From NCBI GenBank assembly GCA_964602445.1, contig CAZRQV010000012.1:1-49677 (forward strand): a DNA stretch of 49,677 nucleotides. The letters run 5' to 3'. A program made the position numbers and the translations under genes. The DNA comes from HGM12587 sp964602445 (GTDB lineage Bacteria; Bacillota; Clostridia; Lachnospirales; Lachnospiraceae). The notes beneath the pieces were generated by a model that saw only the letters and a program-made list of their open reading frames with translations, was not told where the DNA came from and ran no database searches. Every line of letters starts with the position of its first letter. Positions within the stretch are counted from its first letter, which is position 1. Positions 8,255 to 16,508 of the stretch are shown in pieces.

Positions 8255-9477
8255 TTCTTTTTTGCCTTCTGCATCCAGTCTTTGCCGTTTACAAATCGTT
8301 CTACGATAAAGCTGACTACATAGTCACCAGCTGCATTGACCATGGTTGCAGGAGGATCTACCAGATTTCCAAGTGCCAGTGCGATTGGATATGCAACTGC
8401 CAGCTGTTCCGGGAAAAAGATTGTACAAAGTACCAATTCTCCGGTACCGCCGCCGCCCGGAATTCCAGACATGGCAACTGAAGAAAAGATTGCGATCACA
8501 ATCGCCAATAATGCACGTCCTGTAGAAAAATCCTGACCAAAGATTCCAAATAAAAATGCTACTTTAATGATCGCAGACATTGCAGAACCGTCCATATGCA
8601 TGGTTGCTCCTAACGGAAGCACGATATTGGACACTTCTTCAGAAATGCCTGTTTCTTTTGCTGTTTCCATATTGGTCGGAATGGCTGCAACACTGGAACA
8701 GGTTCCAAATGCAATGGCTGCCGGTTTAAACAGATGACTGAACATAACCTTTGCCCCGCCTTTTCCACCGCCAAATCTGGCATAGATCGGGAAAAAGAGG
8801 AACATATACAGAAAGCACATTGCATAGTAAATGATCAGCGTACGGCTGTAATCTCCGATCAGTTCCGGACCATAAGTAGCTACTAATGTTGCAAAGAATC
8901 CGAAAAATCCGATCGGTGCATAGTAAGTTACGATCTTTACGGTATTCATAATACAAGTCGTTACATCTTCCAGAAGCTTTGCTGTCTTTGTTTCCGGTCC
9001 GCCGGAAAGCTGAATTCCAAATCCAAATAATACTGCAAACACGATCAGCGGCAGAATTGCTTTACGGCTCCATAATTCTGAGAAGTCCGGTTTCGTAAAG
9101 AAATTGATGATCATATCTGCCAGTCCCAGCGTTTCTCCGATCTCACCTTCTACCACTTCATAGGTTCCGCCAACGATCGGAATCACACGTACCACAACAT
9201 ACATCAGCAGTGCAGCGATCCCTGCGGTAATGCAGAATGTCAGGATTGTGACTCCCATGATCTTTCCTGCACGTTTCGCACTTTTCATATTTGCGATGGC
9301 AGAAGAAATTGAGCAAAATACCATTGGTACTACGATACAGAACATCAGGTTAATAAATACCGTTCCCAACGGTTCCAGACAGGTTGCTCCCGGCCATACA
9401 GCTCCGACGATGCAGCCTGCGATAATGCCGGTAAGCATACAGATAATAAATCCATAATTTTTTAATATCTTTTTCAT
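8251..9477 (-). CDS. Dicarboxylate/amino acid:cation symporter (DAACS family)
   Basis: Secondary transporter of the glutamate/dicarboxylate/serine symporter family (GltP, DctA and SstT relatives). At 408 residues it has family length. The hallmarks are visible: a serine-rich re-entrant loop (GTCSSVAAIPTN), LGATMHMDGSAM, a second hairpin (VAMSGIPGGGGTGELVL), and the ligand-binding helix with DPPATMVNAAGD. Substrate cannot be assigned. The arginine that marks the acidic amino-acid carriers in the last helix is not evident, so a neutral or small substrate such as serine/threonine is possible. AGGAGG precedes the ATG. It diverges from an AraC-type regulator that may control it. Confidence 0.92.
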   Translation of the reverse strand: MKKILKNYGFIICMLTGIIAGCIVGAVWPGATCLEPLGTVFINLMFCIVVPMVFCSISSAIANMKSAKRAGKIMGVTILTFCITAGIAALLMYVVVRVIPIVGGTYEVVEGEIGETLGLADMIINFFTKPDFSELWSRKAILPLIVFAVLFGFGIQLSGGPETKTAKLLEDVTTCIMNTVKIVTYYAPIGFFGFFATLVATYGPELIGDYSRTLIIYYAMCFLYMFLFFPIYARFGGGKGGAKVMFSHLFKPAAIAFGTCSSVAAIPTNMETAKETGISEEVSNIVLPLGATMHMDGSAMSAIIKVAFLFGIFGQDFSTGRALLAIVIAIFSSVAMSGIPGGGGTGELVLCTIFFPEQLAVAYPIALALGNLVDPPATMVNAAGDYVVSFIVERFVNGKDWMQKAKKN

Positions 9478-9550
9478 GTTTCCCTCCTTAACAGGTTTGT
9501 ACTTGGTGCTGTCTGCACATCAACACCGATTACTTTTTATTAATTGTCAT

Positions 9551-9595
9551 TTTACAACGCATTTCTTGCATATAAAATGCATTCTATGCTATGAT
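9551..9595 (+). promoter_or_regulatory. Promoter region of the AraC-type gene, two overlapping candidates
   Basis: TTTACA (9551-9556) with TAAAAT (9573-9578) at 16 bases, or TTGCAT (9566-9571) with TATGAT (9590-9595) at 18 bases. The same stretch has the dyad TGCATATAAAATGCA (9567-9581), a possible operator shared with the divergent symporter gene. Confidence 0.45.
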
Positions 9596-9624
9596 ATTTG
9601 CAAAAAGTGCTGTTTGGGGTTTTT

Positions 9625-10479
9625 ATGAACGAGAAGTATACAAAAAAGGGCTATCTTCAGGAAGATTTCCGGCTTTTTCATACCAAAGATGACGGAAGTC
9701 AGGAGATCGATTATCATTATCATGAATTTTATAAACTGCTGTTTCTTCTTTCCGGACGGGGAACTTACTTTGTGGAAGGGAAGCGCTATTCCATCAAATC
9801 CGGGGACATTGTACTGATCGGATATCAGCAGGTGCACCGGCCGGAATTTGAGGCGGGAACATTGTGCGAACGAATCATTTTTTATCTTTCGCCGGAATTT
9901 CTCCGGAGAGAATCTTCTTCGTTCTGCAATCTGACTGAATGCTTTTCCAAAGAATACGACCATGTTCTGCGGCCGGACGGAAAAATGCATCAGAAACTCT
10001 TTTCTCTTGCCACAGACATTGAGAAGGAACTGTCTGACGGCCATTACGGAAGTGAGATTTCCAGTACCGGAATGCTGCTGCGCCTGCTGATCGAGCTTAC
10101 CAGAGGCATCCGTCAGGAAAAGGTTTCCATGCCTTCGCCTATCCTCCCGAAAAATCAGCGGATTCTGGAAATCCTGCAGTATATCGATGCCCATCTGACA
10201 GAAGATCTGGATATTGATCTGCTGGCAGCTAAATTTTATCTCAGCCGCTATCATATGATGCGCCGCTTCAAAGAAGAGACCGGAACGACCATTCATACTT
10301 ATATTTCCAACGGCCGGCTGCTGCTTGCACGTGATCTGATCTCCCAGGGAGGAACTGCAACCGACATCTGTTTTCAGTGCGGCTTCGGAAGTTACTCTTC
10401 TTTTTCCAGAGCATATAACAAATTTTTCGGCACAACACCTACCGGACGGACAGAAACGCCGGAGCTGGATTTTTTGTGA
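9625..10479 (+). CDS. AraC family transcriptional regulator
   Basis: A 284-residue regulator with an N-terminal cupin-like sensor domain (YHYHEFYKLLFLLSGRGTYFVEGKRYSIKSGD split across about residues 28-62). A C-terminal AraC double helix-turn-helix covers about 185-275 (DLDIDLLAAKFYLSRYHMMRRFKEETG, then ATDICFQCGFGSYSSFSRAYNKFFGTTP). The HYHEF pattern is typical of sugar or small-metabolite sensors. I chose the ATG at 9625; an in-frame TTG at 9598 would add nine residues but has no ribosome binding site. The gene is divergent from the symporter across about 147 bases, so control of that transporter is plausible but inferred. Two terminators follow. Confidence 0.88.
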   Translation: MNEKYTKKGYLQEDFRLFHTKDDGSQEIDYHYHEFYKLLFLLSGRGTYFVEGKRYSIKSGDIVLIGYQQVHRPEFEAGTLCERIIFYLSPEFLRRESSSFCNLTECFSKEYDHVLRPDGKMHQKLFSLATDIEKELSDGHYGSEISSTGMLLRLLIELTRGIRQEKVSMPSPILPKNQRILEILQYIDAHLTEDLDIDLLAAKFYLSRYHMMRRFKEETGTTIHTYISNGRLLLARDLISQGGTATDICFQCGFGSYSSFSRAYNKFFGTTPTGRTETPELDFL

Positions 10480-10528
10480 TATTTCGTCTGCGAATTTTCT
10501 GTCTACTTTACATGCAGTATATTCGGAT

Positions 10529-10558
10529 AGATTTTTCCGGTTTTGACCGGAATCTTTT
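10529..10558 (+). terminator. First terminator after the AraC-type gene
   Basis: The hairpin TTCCGGT/ACCGGAA with a TTTG loop, extended by partial AGAT/ATCT pairing, is followed by TTTTC about 50 bases after the stop codon. Confidence 0.6.
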
Positions 10559-10569
10559 CGATCCATGAT

Positions 10570-10597
10570 AAAAACCCCGGATTACTCCGGGGTTTTA
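10570..10597. terminator. Bidirectional terminator between the AraC gene and the electron-transfer operon
   Basis: A perfect 11-bp stem (AAAACCCCGGA at 10571-10581 and TCCGGGGTTTT at 10586-10596) has a four-base loop. T tracts lie on both sides, so it can end the AraC transcript and, on the minus strand, the eight-gene operon. Confidence 0.9.
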
Positions 10598-10619
10598 TCA
10601 TTGTCATTTTTCAATTATT

Positions 10620-11051
10620 TTATAAGATCATGCCCATCAAACACTGACACGCCAGATATATTCCAAAAGCGGATGCCGCCATGGCTCCTTTCCCATTTCC
10701 GGATAATTCCACTCTTTCTGCGGTCCAGTCAAACATTCTTGTCAGAACCACAAACAGAACGGTACCGCAGATTGTCATCTGAATACCTGCACCTTGAAGT
10801 GCCGCTGCCCATGGAAGTACCAAAAAAGTGACTGCTGCCAGCACCGTCTGCACTGCCCATGCACGTTTTTTTGCCCCTGTCAGCACATACTCCAAAAGAA
10901 GTGCAATCAGGATCAAGGCTGCCATTCCGGTCAGATCCATCTTTGGCAGCACCACATTCGGCTGAACAGTTCTCCATACCATTCCGATCAGCATTCCTGC
11001 TCCTAATACGATGGCAAGCAATCCATTTAAGATCATTGTATTTTTCTTCAA
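10620..11051 (-). CDS. Small polytopic membrane protein, last gene of the Eet/Rnf operon
   Basis: A 143-residue protein with about five hydrophobic segments: near residues 5-21, 31-50, 60-81, 85-102 and 120-140. I chose a TTG start at 11051 because GGGGAGG lies eight bases upstream; ATGs nearby are out of frame or weaker. It begins four bases after the RnfG stop. It occupies the place where rnfE, rnfA and rnfB follow rnfG in canonical rnf operons. However, it is shorter than RnfA or RnfE (about 190-200 residues) and shows no clear resemblance to them, apart from a lone C-terminal cysteine (LACQCLMG). I do not recognise the family. By position it may pass electrons through or anchor the partial complex. 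Confidence 0.7.
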   Translation of the reverse strand: MKKNTMILNGLLAIVLGAGMLIGMVWRTVQPNVVLPKMDLTGMAALILIALLLEYVLTGAKKRAWAVQTVLAAVTFLVLPWAAALQGAGIQMTICGTVLFVVLTRMFDWTAERVELSGNGKGAMAASAFGIYLACQCLMGMIL

Positions 11052-11055
11052 TTCA

Positions 11056-11595
11056 TCAACCTCCCCATGTTGTTGCACTGGATGTGGTATCTGCACCAGT
11101 TACATAAGCAGAGGCTGCATTGACCGCTTTGGCAATGGCTTTTGAAGATACCGTAGCACCAGTGATGGCATCAACATTTGTTCCAATCTGTGCATCTCCT
11201 GCTGTTTCCAGAAATTGAGATAAAAACCGGTTATCTGTCAGTGCTTCTGCGCCCAGTCCGTAGGTTTCAGAAAGCTGGCGTACGACCAAGCCCTGAACTT
11301 CACCGCTTTTGTTTACACCGACCAGCATTACGATTTCTCCTGCATATCCGTCGGTGCAGGTCTGCACTACAAAACCGTTTTCCCCTTTATATACCGCCTG
11401 AATGCTTTCGTCTTCACCATCATAAGCTTCCCAGGTAAAGGAAGTACTTCCCGGAAGCACTGCGGAAAGCATTTCATTTAACTCCGCTTCCGCCCGTACC
11501 GCACCGATCTGCTTTAAACCTGTTCTTGTGCCGAAAAGTACCAGAGCTGCAAGTAAAATAGCCGCTGCCGGAAATAACATCATTTTTATTTTCAT
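11056..11595 (-). CDS. rnfG: RnfG-like FMN-binding protein
   Basis: Membrane-anchored flavoprotein subunit of Rnf/Nqr-type complexes. The 179 residues include one N-terminal membrane helix (about 5-22) and an extracytoplasmic FMN_bind domain. The flavinylation motif DAITGAT lies at 142-148, where ApbE links FMN to the final threonine (T148). An ApbE gene is three genes upstream, which fits. The C-terminus is serine/threonine rich. The start ATG overlaps the RnfD stop (ATGA) and has AAAGGAG upstream. The domain is closest to RnfG by position and architecture, though related FMN_bind proteins exist outside Rnf. Confidence 0.88.
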   Translation of the reverse strand: MKIKMMLFPAAAILLAALVLFGTRTGLKQIGAVRAEAELNEMLSAVLPGSTSFTWEAYDGEDESIQAVYKGENGFVVQTCTDGYAGEIVMLVGVNKSGEVQGLVVRQLSETYGLGAEALTDNRFLSQFLETAGDAQIGTNVDAITGATVSSKAIAKAVNAASAYVTGADTTSSATTWGG

Positions 11596-12539
11596 GCTGC
11601 TGCTCCTTTCTTTGTTCCAAATCTGCGTGGTGCTGTATACCGATCAATGCCCCAAGCACAGGCATTCATGAGAAGGATTGCATACGTTACACCTTCCGGG
11701 AATAATCCGAAATAACGGAAAAGTACAGTCAGGATTCCGCAGCCGATCCCGTAGATGATCTGTCCCTTTGGGGTTACCGGTGAAGTTGCGTAATCTGTCG
11801 CCATAAAGAAAGCTCCTAAAACGACACCGCCGCCGGTCAGATTGTACAGCATCCATAAAACTGCATGATCTCCTTTGGAAAAGAAAAGAGAAAGCAATGC
11901 AACTGTTCCAAGATATGCCGCCGGAATTCTTACGGAGATTACTTTTTTATAGATCAGATAAATCCCACCGGCCAGCAATGCCAGAGTACAAACTTCTCCA
12001 ATGCTGCCGCCGATCATTCCTAAAAACATATCCAACAGACTTTCTTCCGGTAACGCCGGAATCTGCATATGGTGAAGCGGAGTTGCGGATGCAACACCAT
12101 CCACTGCTTCCGGAAGAACATAGCGTGTCATAGCTGCCGGCCAGAAGAGAACCAGAAATGCTCTGGCTGCCAGTGCCGGATTAAATACGTTCTTTCCAAG
12201 ACCACCGCCAAGTCCTTTGATCACGATGATCGCAAATGCACTGCCTGCTGCTGCAGTCCAGTAAGGTGCTGCTGACGGCATAGTCATGGCAAGGAGAAGA
12301 CCTGTTACCACAGAAGACAGATCCTTCACTGTATTTCGACGATAAAGAAGCATTCCGCAGATCCATTCTGATATAACGGCTGCAAGGACACTGACGATCG
12401 TCAGAATCAAAGCACGGCTTCCAAAACGATAAATTCCAACCAAAAGTGCCGGCAGTAATGCAAGGATCACATCCAGCATGATCGTTCCGGTCGTTCTCTT
12501 ACTTCTAATATGTGGAGAGGAAGTTACCTCAAATTTCAT
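11592..12539 (-). CDS. rnfD: RnfD-like membrane flavoprotein
   Basis: Polytopic membrane subunit (315 residues, about ten helices) of Rnf/Nqr-type electron-transfer complexes. It starts MKFEVTSSPHIRSK, the usual RnfD opening, so I use the ATG at 12539, which overlaps the RnfC stop as ATGA. A longer in-frame opening upstream lies inside rnfC and is rejected. The covalent-FMN region reads VDGVASATPL (146-155), with T153 equivalent to the flavinylated threonine of RnfD; the usual glycine of SGAT is serine here. Conserved GGLGKNVFNPALAAR and the late FFMATDYATSPVT loop are present. RnfA, RnfB and RnfE, its normal partners, are not in the operon. Confidence 0.92.
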   Translation of the reverse strand: MKFEVTSSPHIRSKRTTGTIMLDVILALLPALLVGIYRFGSRALILTIVSVLAAVISEWICGMLLYRRNTVKDLSSVVTGLLLAMTMPSAAPYWTAAAGSAFAIIVIKGLGGGLGKNVFNPALAARAFLVLFWPAAMTRYVLPEAVDGVASATPLHHMQIPALPEESLLDMFLGMIGGSIGEVCTLALLAGGIYLIYKKVISVRIPAAYLGTVALLSLFFSKGDHAVLWMLYNLTGGGVVLGAFFMATDYATSPVTPKGQIIYGIGCGILTVLFRYFGLFPEGVTYAILLMNACAWGIDRYTAPRRFGTKKGAAA

Positions 12540-13849
12540 GATTTCATACCCTCCTTCACGAGTCTTTTTCCATTTCTGAAACGTTCTACCAAAGGCAGTT
12601 TTCCCGGACAGCTGTAAGCACAGCAGCCGCATTCAATACAATCCATCAGATTCAGACGCTGTAAACCTTCCAAATCCTGTTTCTTTTCATAAGCATACAA
12701 ATACAGCGGCTGAAGATTCATCGGACACACATTCACACAGGCTCCGCATCGGATGCAGACTGTTTCTTCTCTGCTTTCTCCATTCTGTGCATGGGTCAGA
12801 CAAAGAATGGAACTGGTTCCTTTGATGGTAGATGCAGACAGATCTTCCTGCGCAGTTCCCATCATTGGTCCGCCTGCGATCACTTTCCATGGATCTTCTT
12901 TCAGACCGCCGGCTGCTTCGATCAGTTCTTCAAAACCGGTACCAATCTTGGTAATAAAATTTCCCGGATGTTTTACGGCTTCCCCACTGACGGTTACGAT
13001 TCGTTCCATGACCGGAATCCCAAGACAGACTGCACGATAAGTATAAGCAAATGTAGCTACATTAAAGACTGCCGCTCCTACCGAAGCCGGAAGCTGTCCC
13101 GGTGCGATCTCTCTTCCTGTCACAGACTGGATCAGCTGTTTTTCTGCTCCCTGAGGATAACGGGTCGGCAATACGACAAGTTCTATTTTTTCATCTCCGG
13201 CCAGTGCTTTTTTCAAAACTTCAATGGCACTTTTTTTGTTTGCTTCTACTGCCAGTACAACACGTTTTGGCTGCAGAATCTGACAAATGATCCGCATTCC
13301 TTCCAGCACCTGCTGCGGATACGCACGAAGAAGCATATCGTCCGAAGTAATATAAGGTTCACATTCACAGGCATTGGCGATCAAAGTATCTACTTTTTCC
13401 ATACTGGAAGCTGCTTTGATGTTGGTGGCAAAGGTGGCACCGCCCATACCTACGATTCCTGCTTCGCGAATGATCTCGATGATCGTTTCATCGCTCAATG
13501 ACGAATAATCCGGATAAGGTGTCATCAGATCTGCCATTTCTTCCTGAAAATCATTGGCAATAACGACAGAAAGCACTTCCCGTCCGTTTGGATGACGTCT
13601 TGGCTCAATGGCTGTTACGGTTCCTGACACAGATGCGTGAACCGGAACACATAATCCCTCTCCGTCACCGATCTTCTGTCCTTTTTTTACCTGCTCTCCT
13701 ACCGTAACTAACGGAGTGCAATGATTCCCGATATGCTGTGACATGGGAATGGTTACCTGCTTTGGACTGTTTACAGGCTTTAACTTTGCTGATGCGGACA
13801 ATTCCTTACGGTCTGCCGGATGAATGCCGCCGAAAAATAAGCTTTTCAT
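12536..13849 (-). CDS. rnfC: RnfC-like NADH-dehydrogenase subunit with two 4Fe-4S clusters
   Basis: Peripheral cytoplasmic subunit that in Rnf takes electrons from or gives them to NADH. The 437 residues contain the RnfC N-terminal barrel (GGIHPADRKELSA), the NADH/FMN-binding core (EAGIVGMGGATFATNIK, about 129-145, and NACECEPYITSDD, about 159-171), an SLBB-like segment, and a C-terminal ferredoxin part. The ferredoxin part has CIRCGACVNVCP (cysteines 365, 368, 371, 375) and CIECGCCAYSCP (404, 407, 410, 414). The acidic and glycine-rich sites look intact. It sits 17 bases downstream of the ApbE gene and overlaps rnfD. In this context it is the likely electron entry point for the whole operon. 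Confidence 0.94.
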   Translation of the reverse strand: MKSLFFGGIHPADRKELSASAKLKPVNSPKQVTIPMSQHIGNHCTPLVTVGEQVKKGQKIGDGEGLCVPVHASVSGTVTAIEPRRHPNGREVLSVVIANDFQEEMADLMTPYPDYSSLSDETIIEIIREAGIVGMGGATFATNIKAASSMEKVDTLIANACECEPYITSDDMLLRAYPQQVLEGMRIICQILQPKRVVLAVEANKKSAIEVLKKALAGDEKIELVVLPTRYPQGAEKQLIQSVTGREIAPGQLPASVGAAVFNVATFAYTYRAVCLGIPVMERIVTVSGEAVKHPGNFITKIGTGFEELIEAAGGLKEDPWKVIAGGPMMGTAQEDLSASTIKGTSSILCLTHAQNGESREETVCIRCGACVNVCPMNLQPLYLYAYEKKQDLEGLQRLNLMDCIECGCCAYSCPGKLPLVERFRNGKRLVKEGMKS

Positions 13850-13866
13850 GTTCTGTATTCTCCCTT

Positions 13867-14910
13867 TTAGGTTCTGATCAATTCTTCAAACCCGGTACTA
13901 TAATAAATTTCATTTTCAACTGTTACCCACATAGCATGAGCGCCGCATTGTTCCAACAGTTCTTGTCCTTCTTCATAGGACATTAAAAACAATGCTGTGG
14001 AAAGTGCATCTGCCAGACCGGAATCTTCACATACCACACTGACTGCACGCCAAAGATTTCCCGGATACAAGGTTTCCGGATCAATGATATGATGATAATT
14101 GGTTCCGTCCACCCTGTAATATCTCTGATAATCTCCGCTGGTAACCACACTTTCTCCGGTAATATATAACGTATGGAGATATTCCTCCGCTTCTCCGTCC
14201 GGAGACTGGATTCCTACAACCCAGGAACCGGAAGCATCAGGTTTCGCTCCGGTAGAGCATACATTGCCTCCGATGCTGATCAAATATCCCTTTGGTGCTG
14301 TCTGACTGACTGCTTCTGCCGCCCAGCCTTTGGCGATCGCTCCCACATCCAGGGTCTGTTCCGGATCTTCAATATAAACCGTGGAAGCTTCTTCATCGAT
14401 TACGACCTTTTCGAAATCACAATGTTTTGCTGCTTCCTGCAGTGCGCTTTCCCGGGGAAGCTGTGCGTGTTCCGGATCTGCAATTCCTTTTTCTCTGGCC
14501 TCATGCCATAACGATAAGACACTTCCCATGGCCGCATTCACTTTGCCGTCGGTCAGTTTTTCATACGTCCGACAGTCTTTCAAAAGCCGGATCAGCTTTG
14601 CATCGGTTTTGACCGGTGCGATTCCCGCCTGATCATTGATGGTTTTCAGATTGCTAATCCCTTCATAATCGTTGTAAATATCAAACAACTGATGATAGTG
14701 TTCCAGCTCTCCGTGGATCATTTCTGCTGCTTTTTCAAATTCCTCCTCGGTTTTCGCAAATCCAACGATGGTCGTTACCGTATCAAAAAGGTCTAAAAAA
14801 GTAGCCTGATATCTTTTGGCTTCTGCCGTTTCCTCTGTACTGCCGCAGCCGGTCAGAAGTACCAGTGCAAGCAGCAGGGAACCCAGACTCTTCCACACAC
14901 GTTTTTTCAC
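13867..14910 (-). CDS. apbE: ApbE-type FMN transferase lipoprotein
   Basis: Extracytoplasmic enzyme that transfers FMN from FAD to a threonine in target flavoproteins (ApbE, or FmnB in the Listeria electron-transfer system). The 347 residues begin with a lipoprotein signal (LVLLTGC, Cys22). Family motifs are present: DTVTTIVGF near 43-51, an NDQAG stretch, LDVGAIAKGWAAEAV, YLISIGGNV, and the HHIIDPETLYPG metal/FAD site. The start is GTG, directly after the stop of the upstream lipoprotein gene. Probable substrates in the same operon are RnfG, RnfD and the tandem-repeat lipoprotein. Confidence 0.95.
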   Translation of the reverse strand: MKKRVWKSLGSLLLALVLLTGCGSTEETAEAKRYQATFLDLFDTVTTIVGFAKTEEEFEKAAEMIHGELEHYHQLFDIYNDYEGISNLKTINDQAGIAPVKTDAKLIRLLKDCRTYEKLTDGKVNAAMGSVLSLWHEAREKGIADPEHAQLPRESALQEAAKHCDFEKVVIDEEASTVYIEDPEQTLDVGAIAKGWAAEAVSQTAPKGYLISIGGNVCSTGAKPDASGSWVVGIQSPDGEAEEYLHTLYITGESVVTSGDYQRYYRVDGTNYHHIIDPETLYPGNLWRAVSVVCEDSGLADALSTALFLMSYEEGQELLEQCGAHAMWVTVENEIYYSTGFEELIRT

Positions 14911-15957
14911 TTACTGTACCGCCTTTTCTATCAAACGCATAAAATCACCTACCGCAATGGTTACGGAAGAGGCCAGATCTGCTTCTGCCGGTGCTGTTGT
15001 TTCTGTCACTGCGATTCCGGCTGCTTCTTCCGCTGTTTTTCCGGTAACATAAGCACAGAATGCAGCGACCTGTTCATTCCATTCTTTTCCGATCGGAGAA
15101 AACATCTTTAATCCGTAATTTTCTCCCAGCTGATTTTTCGATAACACTTCTCCTGCCGCATCTTCTGTAAAGATTCCATTTCCATCAAATGCTGCCGCAA
15201 TCTGTACCGAATCGATGATACAGCTTGTGATCACCTCATCTTTTTGTGTCATGGCAATGATATTCGAAGTGACCGATGCCGTTCCGTCGCTTTCTTCTGT
15301 CGCTGCGGTACTGGCAGCACCATTGGAGATCGAAGTCAGGATCAGTTCATCTCCTTTAGAAGCACCCAGATATTGTGCCTGATTCACCGCATCTTCAATT
15401 CCGCTGACAAAGCCGCCCAGATAAATGGTTGCAGAAGAAGCCAGATCCACATCTTTTACCACACCATATTCATCAATGGCGCCATTTTTCAGTTCTTCTA
15501 CTGTCTTGCCTTCTGCATAGGCTGCAATGGCTGCCACCTGTTCGTTCCATTCTTTTCCGATTGGAGAATAGGCTTTCATGCCATACGCTTCACCCAATTC
15601 ATTTTTGCTCTGTATTTCATCATTCTGAGAAGTAACTGCACCTTCTGCATTTACAGAAACCGTTCCCTGAACCGCATCAATGATGCAGGAATCAATGACT
15701 CCGCTGTCATTGACTGTTACTGCGATCAGAGAAATATTCGCAGTGGCAGTACCGTCCGCTTCTGCAGAAGCATTTTCTGTTTCTACCGTTGTGATCACGG
15801 AAAGCCCTGTTTTCAACGCATCTCCATCTGCAATGGCAGTTTCTTCTTTTACGTTGTCTTCTTTTTTATCGTTCACTGCAACCGGAACTCCGGCACAGCC
15901 TGACAGCAGTCCCACTGTCATTCCAATGGTCAATAACAATCCAATTCGTCTTTTCAT
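14911..15957 (-). CDS. Tandem-repeat lipoprotein, probable PplA-like flavin carrier
   Basis: A 348-residue secreted lipoprotein (lipobox LLSGC, Cys21) with a short acidic linker and two clear tandem repeats, about residues 65-195 and 215-345. Each repeat has SCIIDxVQ, a KNxLGExYGxKxxSPIGKEWNEQVAA block (131-143 and 287-299), GKTxEE, and near its end DLASSAT (171-177) or DLASSVT (327-333). The ends resemble the ApbE acceptor motif Dxx[ST]GA[TS] with serine for glycine. The neighbouring apbE, eetA and eetB genes and the two-domain layout parallel PplA, the twice-flavinylated lipoprotein of Listeria. I infer an extracellular flavin electron carrier; flavinylation at T177 and T333 is a prediction. 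Confidence 0.75.
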   Translation of the reverse strand: MKRRIGLLLTIGMTVGLLSGCAGVPVAVNDKKEDNVKEETAIADGDALKTGLSVITTVETENASAEADGTATANISLIAVTVNDSGVIDSCIIDAVQGTVSVNAEGAVTSQNDEIQSKNELGEAYGMKAYSPIGKEWNEQVAAIAAYAEGKTVEELKNGAIDEYGVVKDVDLASSATIYLGGFVSGIEDAVNQAQYLGASKGDELILTSISNGAASTAATEESDGTASVTSNIIAMTQKDEVITSCIIDSVQIAAAFDGNGIFTEDAAGEVLSKNQLGENYGLKMFSPIGKEWNEQVAAFCAYVTGKTAEEAAGIAVTETTAPAEADLASSVTIAVGDFMRLIEKAVQ

Positions 15958-15961
15958 ATTC

Positions 15962-16504
15962 TTACTCCTCTATCTGATGGTCTGTCTGCTCCGGAATCTG
16001 ACCGCTTGCTGCAAGTGCACGAAACACTCCGGCACACGCTGCTCCCGTAGCCATTCCTGTAACAATCGATACTGCCAGTAAATACGGAAGATATCCTGCT
16101 ACATACACGGAATTCATCAAAACTACTGCAACACAGATCTGTCCTACATGATGTGCCGCTGCACCGAACACGCTGACACCATACACAGAAAAACAACCCA
16201 TTCTTCTGGTCAAACTCATAATCAGCATTGCCAGCAGACCGCCTGTCATGGAAAATGCCAGTCCTGAGATTCCGCCGCCAAATACAGATCCTAAAAAACA
16301 TCGCAGGATCAAAATCGTAAACGCCTGTGCTTCTCCGAAATAATACAGAGCGATCACCGTCACGATATTGGCCAGTCCCAGTTTGATTCCCGGCAAAGGA
16401 ATCAAAAGCTGCAGAGGCATAAAGCGCTCCATGTAGGACAGCACCAATGCCATGGAAATGAGCAGGGCACAGATTGTCATCTGATAAGTCTTACTTCTAC
16501 GCAT
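15962..16504 (-). CDS. Gx transporter family membrane protein, EetB-like
   Basis: A 180-residue polytopic protein (about five helices) of the family labelled Gx transporter or heptaprenyl diphosphate synthase component I. Visible hallmarks are an N-terminal ICALLISMALVLSYMERFMP, then LPGIKLGLANIVTVIALYYFGEAQAF, and GGGISGLAFSMTGGLLAML. In Gram-positive extracellular electron transfer loci this family is EetB, which works with EetA to pass electrons across the membrane to flavinylated lipoproteins. It lies between the EetA-like gene and the lipoprotein gene with gaps of only four bases. The enzymatic name is misleading here, since no prenyl synthase partner is present. Confidence 0.85.
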   Translation of the reverse strand: MRRSKTYQMTICALLISMALVLSYMERFMPLQLLIPLPGIKLGLANIVTVIALYYFGEAQAFTILILRCFLGSVFGGGISGLAFSMTGGLLAMLIMSLTRRMGCFSVYGVSVFGAAAHHVGQICVAVVLMNSVYVAGYLPYLLAVSIVTGMATGAACAGVFRALAASGQIPEQTDHQIEE

Positions 16505-16508
16505 CTTT

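Noticed and set aside
9589..10566. A 325-codon open frame on the minus strand
   Set aside because: It is antisense to the well-supported AraC-type gene and has no domain, ribosome binding site or coding-like composition.
10620..11051. Assigning the last operon gene as rnfE or rnfA
   Set aside because: It is about 50 residues too short and lacks recognisable family motifs; only the position fits.
12791..13501. A 236-codon open frame on the plus strand
   Set aside because: It is the antisense shadow of rnfC, rich in Cys, Phe and Ser as such shadows are.
15244..15903. A 219-codon open frame on the plus strand
   Set aside because: It is antisense to the tandem-repeat lipoprotein; no start signal and no family.
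15962..16504. Naming the gene heptaprenyl diphosphate synthase component I
   Set aside because: No partner synthase is present, and the gene lies in an Eet-type operon where this family acts as EetB.
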